Shown: positions 58,797 through 64,000 of the stretch, one piece after another
Position numbering within the stretch: position 1 is the stretch's first letter
Layout of the letters: each line of letters begins with the position of its first letter
Assembly: GCA_964036665.1 (NCBI GenBank)
Contig: OZ038526.1
Location: 7,440,001-7,504,000, forward strand
DNA: 64,000 bases
Reading direction: 5' to 3'
Source: Gordius sp. MW1
Lineage: Eukaryota > Nematomorpha > Gordioida > Gordea > Gordiidae
Program-made: the position numbers and the translations under genes
Notes under the pieces: model-generated
Databases searched by the model: none
Told to the model about the DNA's origin: nothing
What the model saw: only the letters and a program-made list of their open reading frames with translations

Positions 58797-59982
58797 TAGA
58801 GCTGTTAAGAACTAGTTCATTTTGAACTAGTTCACTTTTTTCTAAACTTAAAACTAAACTAGTTTAGTTACCTTCCAAAAAATGTGAACTGAACTTGAAC
58901 TAGTTAGTTTTTTTAAGCTTGAACTTGAATTAGTTATTTTTTTCAAATTCTGAACTTGAACTATACAATGTAATTGAACTAGTTCATCACAAATATATTA
59001 TTTAAAATAAATTTATAAGAGGAGTTGTTGTTTGTATATGCATCAGCAATTTGACGTGCATTTTCTTCGCGGTAATCATACAGACATATAGTAACCGCGC
59101 ATTTTTGATTTTAAAAACACAAAAAAATTCTTGCTTGTTTTATTGTCAGCACTTAGCAAGATTTAGCTAATTAATGTGATTTATAAAAGCCTGTAATTAG
59201 AAAAGATGGATATTAATAGTGATTCGGGTATTTGCTCTGAAGTAGATAATAGGAACGAGTATAGAGGTGCATACTCACAATGGTTTAGATTTCTTAGATA
59301 TAAGACGTGATAATTCTAATAAAGAATTAATTGAAGACTTTATTAAACTCAATAATACCTCATTTGATATATTTGATGAATTTTCAAATCTAAAACAAAT
59401 TTTTATCAAATATAACGCTTGTCTCCAATCTAGTGCTCCAGAAGGCTTTTTAGTTTGGGAATTTGGAGATAAGCGTTCTTGTTTATTAAATGATAATTTT
59501 AAAAACAATATTTTATTAAAGCCCAATTCACATCTACTTTCACATGATTTTTATTATGAATTATAATTGTATGTTGTTTGTAATAAAGATTTTAAACATT
59601 GTATAGTTGATGCTTTTGTCATATATGAATATTTCCTTAAATTAGATTTTCAAATATATAATTAATAAACTATAAAATTTATTTAAAATTAGATGGGATT
59701 CAAAAAAATAGATTTTAATTCAGAAATCATTTCCTAAAACTTCTTGGATTTGATTTAAACTTTATCATATTTAAAAAAATGAACTGAACTTTGAATTGAA
59801 CTTGAACCAATTATTTTTGTAAAATTGAACTATTAACTTGAACTTGTTACATTTTTTCCTATATGAACTTGAACTAGTTACTTTTTAAAAAAATATGAAC
59901 TTGAACTTGAACTAATGATTTTTTTCAAATTGAACTATGAACTTGAACTAGTTCGTATCATAGATGAACTTTAACAGCTCTA
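58797..59982 (+). mobile_element. hAT deletion derivative inserted in the gypsy element
   Basis: Flanks CTAATATG (58789-58796) and CTAATAGG (59983-59990) match at seven of eight positions. The ends TAGAGCTGTTAAGAACTAGT and TTTAACAGCTCTA are inverted. Both subterminal regions are dense in TTGAACTAGTT motifs, likely transposase sites. The interior keeps the start and end of a transposase gene. Confidence 0.85.
59206..59566 (+). pseudogene. hAT transposase remnant (N-terminus joined to C-terminus by deletion)
   Basis: An ATG at 59206 begins MDINSDSGICSEVDNRN in one frame. A second open piece (59267-59566) ends with SSAPEGFLVWEFGDKRSCLL and ILLKPNSHLLSHDFYYEL, an eroded hAT dimerisation domain. 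The catalytic middle of about 500 residues is missing. Confidence 0.7.
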
Positions 59983-61799
59983 CTAATAGGCCATATGATT
60001 CAACTAAAAATATTGATGACTATTTATATCATTTGGAATTAGCGCAGATTTGAGATAAATTGTTTTATTAGCTTACATAGGCTTAGGCATCTCTCACCTA
60101 AGTAAATAAAGAAGTCATATTTATCCGAAGGATGTTGATAATGTAACTTACGAGGAGGTTAAGGAATCTTTAATACGGATATATTCTGATAAAAATTCGA
60201 TTTTTTATTACAGGGAAATGCTATTTCGATCGGAGAGAACTAATGAAACTATAATTGATTGATTATTCAATTATCGCTCGCTGCCAATATAAATTACCCA
60301 CTGATGAAATTTTAAGAGATATTTTTATCCTAGGAGTAAAATTACCTAGAGTAAATGATGAATTAAGGACTAAATACCCCATGGGCAAAACAACATGTGA
60401 CGAAACAGTAAATTTGGCTCTTGCACTTTCATCAATTGAAAGCGAAACCTCTAACGATTTGGACATCGCGATTGCTGGTCAAATTCGCCGTCAAGAACTA
60501 TATCTGACTTGAAATACGATGATGCGATAACGAAAGCTGATCGACGTTTTAATCAATCAGAGATTATTCACTTTTCAATGCGATACTGGTGCAGCCTGCA
60601 CAGCCATTGATGAACCGACGTGGCTTAGCATCGGGAAGCTATCAATATCGCTAGGTTCAGATATTTTAGGTTATGGCATAACAAAAATCTAAACTTTGGG
60701 GAAGTCCAGTGCAAGGGTAGAAGAGAAGTAAACAATATATCACACATATCATAGATACGCATGTTGTAAAGGGGAAGATTTTCGGCATACTTCACATTAA
60801 TGTATCACTTTCATCAATCATTAAATTAAACATTATTTACGATGAGAAAAAATTTTTAAATGAAGACGATATTTTTAAACAATTTCCAACGGCGTTTAGT
60901 CTGAAATTGGGTAAAGTAAAAGATCTTAAAGTTGTTATTGAGGTAGAAAAAACAGCACGTACGATAAGTTTTACCGCAAGACGCGTACCATTTCCGCTAC
61001 GTCAGGCTGTCGAAACAGAGTTGAAAGTTTAGAAGGTGAAGGGGTTACTAGAAATTGGGCGACGCATACGGTACACATTAGGAAGAAATCGGGTGACGTT
61101 TGCATATGTGGGGATTTCAGATTGACTTTAAACAAATTCCTATCAAAAGATAACGATCTTCTGCCAACGTTCAAAGATGTTGCAAGTGAAATAGCAGGCG
61201 GTAAATTATTCTCTATCATTGATTTAAGAGATGCTTTCCTACAACTACCATTTTCTGAGGAGAGTTCTAAATTGTTAAACATAGCTACTCGTATTGGGTA
61301 ATTTTAATATTTAGGGTTACCTTTTGGGTTCTACGACGCCTATAATATTTCATCGTTATATGAAAAACTTGCTCAAAGGCTTGGGGTAAGCGTTTTTATG
61401 GACGATATCATACTAAGCGGGGAAAACAATTGTTAACATAATAAAAATCTAATAGAAACATTAAACTTGATCAAAAATGCAGGATTAACGACAGCACTTA
61501 ATAAACTACAATTGTTTAAAAAATTAGTAAAATTCTTGGGTAATAATACAGATGAAAATGGTATTCATCCTAATGAAGACAAGGTTGAGGCATTTAATAT
61601 TTAAAAATACTTAATAATAAAGAATTGAGATCACTCCTAGGCTTATCACTCCTAGGCTTAGTTAATTACCTAGGAAGTTATATTCCGCAATTACAATCCA
61701 AAAGTTCAATTTTATATAAATTAACATCTACAAAAGTAAAATGGAATTGGAGTATGACAGGCCTTTAACGAAATAAAAAACTTATTTCAACGGATAAAA

Positions 61800-62140
61800 C
61801 AATAATCCCTTATCAAAATTACGCCCGACCCCCGCTCAGCCAAACACAGTGCCTGCCTTACATAACTCTGGTTTAAATTATCTTAGGGTTATTGCTCTTT
61901 TATACTATGTATAAACAAAGCACATTTGCTAGGCAATTTATGATTAAATTGCGAGGAGCATCGTGGAGAATTAATTGCTATTTAATATTGGAAAAGGCTA
62001 AGGGTTGAACGTGAGGTATATATTCATACCCCACTTGTGTGCAGTTCGGAAAACAGGGACAGTTACTAAAGTAAATCAATTGTTAGCTACTTCGCCCCTA
62101 ACCATTCCCTGGGGGCTCCTTTTATACAAAAAAATTAAAT
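61800..62140. other. Stretch between the gypsy remnant and the satellite
   Basis: No gene or repeat was recognised. The 3' part of the gypsy element probably once lay here. Confidence 0.4.
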
Positions 62141-63240
62141 TCAAATAAACACTTTGGCCAATGGTCATTTTTTCTATCGGTCAGTATTAAGCAGACTGGC
62201 TAAAAGTGTATAAATACATAAGAGCCAAATATTAAAAATATAAAAAATGAAAAAAAAATTCGATTCACACTTTGGCAAATGGTCCTTTTTTTCTATTGGT
62301 CAGCAGCCAGGAGACGGTCAAAAAGGATATAAATACATAAGAGCCAACTATAGCAATTAAAATATGAAGAAAAAATTTCGATTCACATTTTGGCTAATGG
62401 TCATATTTTTCATTGGTCAGCAGCCAGGAGACGGTCAAAAAGGATATAAATACGTAAGAGTCATATATAGAAATAAAAAAACGAAAAAAAAATTCGATTT
62501 ACACTTTGGCTAATAGTCATTTTTTCTATTGGTCAGTAGTCTGCAGACGGGCAAAAAGCGTATAAATACATAAGACCCAATTATAAAAAAAAAAAAATTG
62601 ATTCCCACTTTGGCCAATTGTCATTTTTTTCCTTTGGTCAATAGACAGCTGACTTGCGACAAAATGAGCAGCGACATGCAATAGCTCGCTATTGCCTGTT
62701 ACGACCGCGCATTTCAAAATGCAGATAGCGTCAGTGTATCCCAAAAATTTCACAGGTGCTAAATTAAAAAATTTTCTCCACACTTTGGCCAGTGGTCATT
62801 TTTTTCATTGGCCAGTAGCTAGGAGACGGTCAAAAAGCCATATTATCAATGTTATTAACAAGAACAATATTTATTAATAATTAGGTTAATTAAAAAAACC
62901 CAAAAAAAATCCCTAACCGAGATTCGAACCCATGTCAGTAGAGGCATAGGCCCTTGTAAGAGGGGGGGGTGTTGCCACTGAGAAGGCGGAGAAATTTTAT
63001 CGCAGGTTTAAATGAGGCAAATGCAATAAGTAGGCGTCAAAAAAACGAAACAAAATTTTCGCTTTACATTCTGGCCATTGGTCATTTTTTCCATTGAGTA
63101 GCAGCCAGGAGACGGTCAAAAAGAATATATATACATAAGAGCCAAAAATAGGCGTCAAAGAAACGAAAAAAAATTCGATTTACACTTTGGCCAATGGTCA
63201 TTTTTTCTGTGATCAGTAGCCAGCGCGGTCAAAAAGCCAA
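62140..63240 (-). repeat. Inverted satellite array, about eight units
   Basis: Each unit has CACTTTGGCCAATGGTCATT, TTTTCTATTGGTCAGCAGCC and AGGAGACGGTCAAAAAGGAT. This is the reverse complement of the unit at 12.4-13.4 kb and of the SINE tail at 14.2 kb. The period is 100-125 bp. A tRNA-like head interrupts the array. Confidence 0.85.
62905..62990 (-). repeat. tRNA-like SINE head within the satellite
   Basis: On the minus strand it has a perfect B box (GGTTCGAATC, from 62921-62930) followed by CTCGGTTAGGG and a T run. CTCAGTGGCAAC upstream is a possible A box, and the loop region reads CTCTTACAAGGGCC. The satellite unit follows the T run, as at 14170-14384. A truncated copy of the same head (CCCCTACAAGGGCCTAT) lies at about 14415 on the plus strand. 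Confidence 0.55.
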
Positions 63241-64000
63241 TATTATAAATGTTATTAACAAGAATTAATTTTTTGAGATACAAAAATTTACTTCCCAAGA
63301 CAATATTCTAGACTAGAGCAACTAATAGAATCTATGGAGATTAAATGAAGCCATGTTTTGAGATTGTTAATTGTTTTTACTTTACAAAATGAGTATCTCC
63401 ATAAGTATTATCTGCTGTATAACAATTTATTTTTGCAATTATTCATGCTTATTTTAGCTCCATGTACCTTGTATAGTGGTGATATAGGTTTATTTTCCAA
63501 AAAATGATATACCGCCACCTATACTTAGATATAATTTCTAAAGTTGATATTAATTTTTACTTGGGGTATTAAAACAAATTACTTTCCAATGTATGAGCTT
63601 TTTTTCGACAATATATATCCTATCTGGTCTTATTTGTTGGCTTTTTAATTAAAGCTTTAAAATTATGATATTTTTTGTCTGACCTGGGCCCAAGGACAAA
63701 ATCCTTATTTAAACATCATTGAATTAAACAATTAGGGTTTACCTCAAAATTAAAAAAAAACATTATACCGATTATTACTTATTAAAAGGCTATTTAAATG
63801 ATTCGTATAAATTTATTTTATTAATGTGCGCATCAAATAATTCAAAAATGCTCAAATTAACTTTAATAGGCTCGGTTAAATTAAAAAAGCTTATTATTTT
63901 TGCAAGATTACTCTGTAATTTAATTTTATTATATTAATAGTAGTGTAAGTATTCTAATTTTATTGTTTTGCGCTATATTTAAAATCATTGGAGAGTATAG
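63241..64000. other. AT-rich end of the window, nothing recognised
   Basis: No ORF or RNA gene is visible. One short fragment (GACCTGGGCCCAAGGAC, 63681) belongs to the eroded repeat seen at 51974. Confidence 0.5.

Larger units (their letters stand above)
58285..61790 (+). mobile_element. Ty3/gypsy LTR retrotransposon, broken fossil
   Basis: A probable 5' LTR (58285-58480, TG...CA) is followed directly by TTGGCGACGAGG, the kind of primer-binding region seen in this group. Gag-like, protease-like and reverse-transcriptase-like patches then follow in the usual order (about 60190-60500, 60570-60660 and 61080-61600). The element is broken by many stops and shifts (well over ten). It carries a hAT and a small foldback insertion, and ends without a visible 3' LTR. 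The level of decay suggests an old copy. Confidence 0.8.

Overview
The window is about 64 kb of an AT-rich metazoan nuclear genome. The genes have GT-AG introns, the proteins have clear animal orthologues, and DNA transposons are very abundant. Micro-introns of 34-47 bp, short compact genes, many hAT and Helitron copies and a compositional pattern that recalls 5'-biased gene-body methylation fit an invertebrate, perhaps an arthropod such as a crustacean. That placement is inference; nothing in the sequence proves it.

Layout. 1-16410 (+): the C-terminal three quarters of CAND1 in 16 exons whose phases all join, with introns full of MITEs, a satellite, a tRNA-derived SINE and a hAT-like element. 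17079-18742: a complete non-autonomous Helitron. 18841-20543: a hAT-like element with a perfect 8-bp target duplication. 21361-22891 (-): complete three-exon NOSIP. 25201-30316: a Helitron with a 2.4-kb segment, including a broken PIF1-type helicase, repeated in tandem. 30897-32139: possible end of an unrecognised gene around an old Ty3/gypsy fragment. 33544-37507 (+): complete 13-exon CCT4. 39237-39683 (+): an orphan single-pass membrane protein. 40604-40834 (+): a small two-exon secreted Tyr/Pro-rich peptide. 41800-43265: a dead RTE-type LINE. 43957-44501: two adjacent MITEs with 9-bp target duplications, directly in front of TRMT44. 44529-51306 (+): TRMT44, a tRNA-Ser 2'-O-methyltransferase, in about ten exons. 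52570-56270: transposons nested in transposons. 56879-57865 (+): an intronless seven-TM protein. 58285-61790: a broken Ty3/gypsy LTR element carrying a hAT insertion. 62140-63240: the same satellite family as at 12.4-14.4 kb, inverted.

The host genes form no operon. CAND1 (cullin-RING ligase exchange), NOSIP (U-box ligase), CCT4 (chaperonin) and TRMT44 (tRNA modification) are housekeeping genes that happen to be neighbours.

The most interesting signals are: a sharp rise in CpG and GC between 5' and 3' exons in CCT4 and NOSIP and more weakly in TRMT44; the satellite that appears to derive from a SINE body; the tandem Helitron; and the orphan secreted peptide gene. All comparisons to known families are from memory. 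No search or computation was run.
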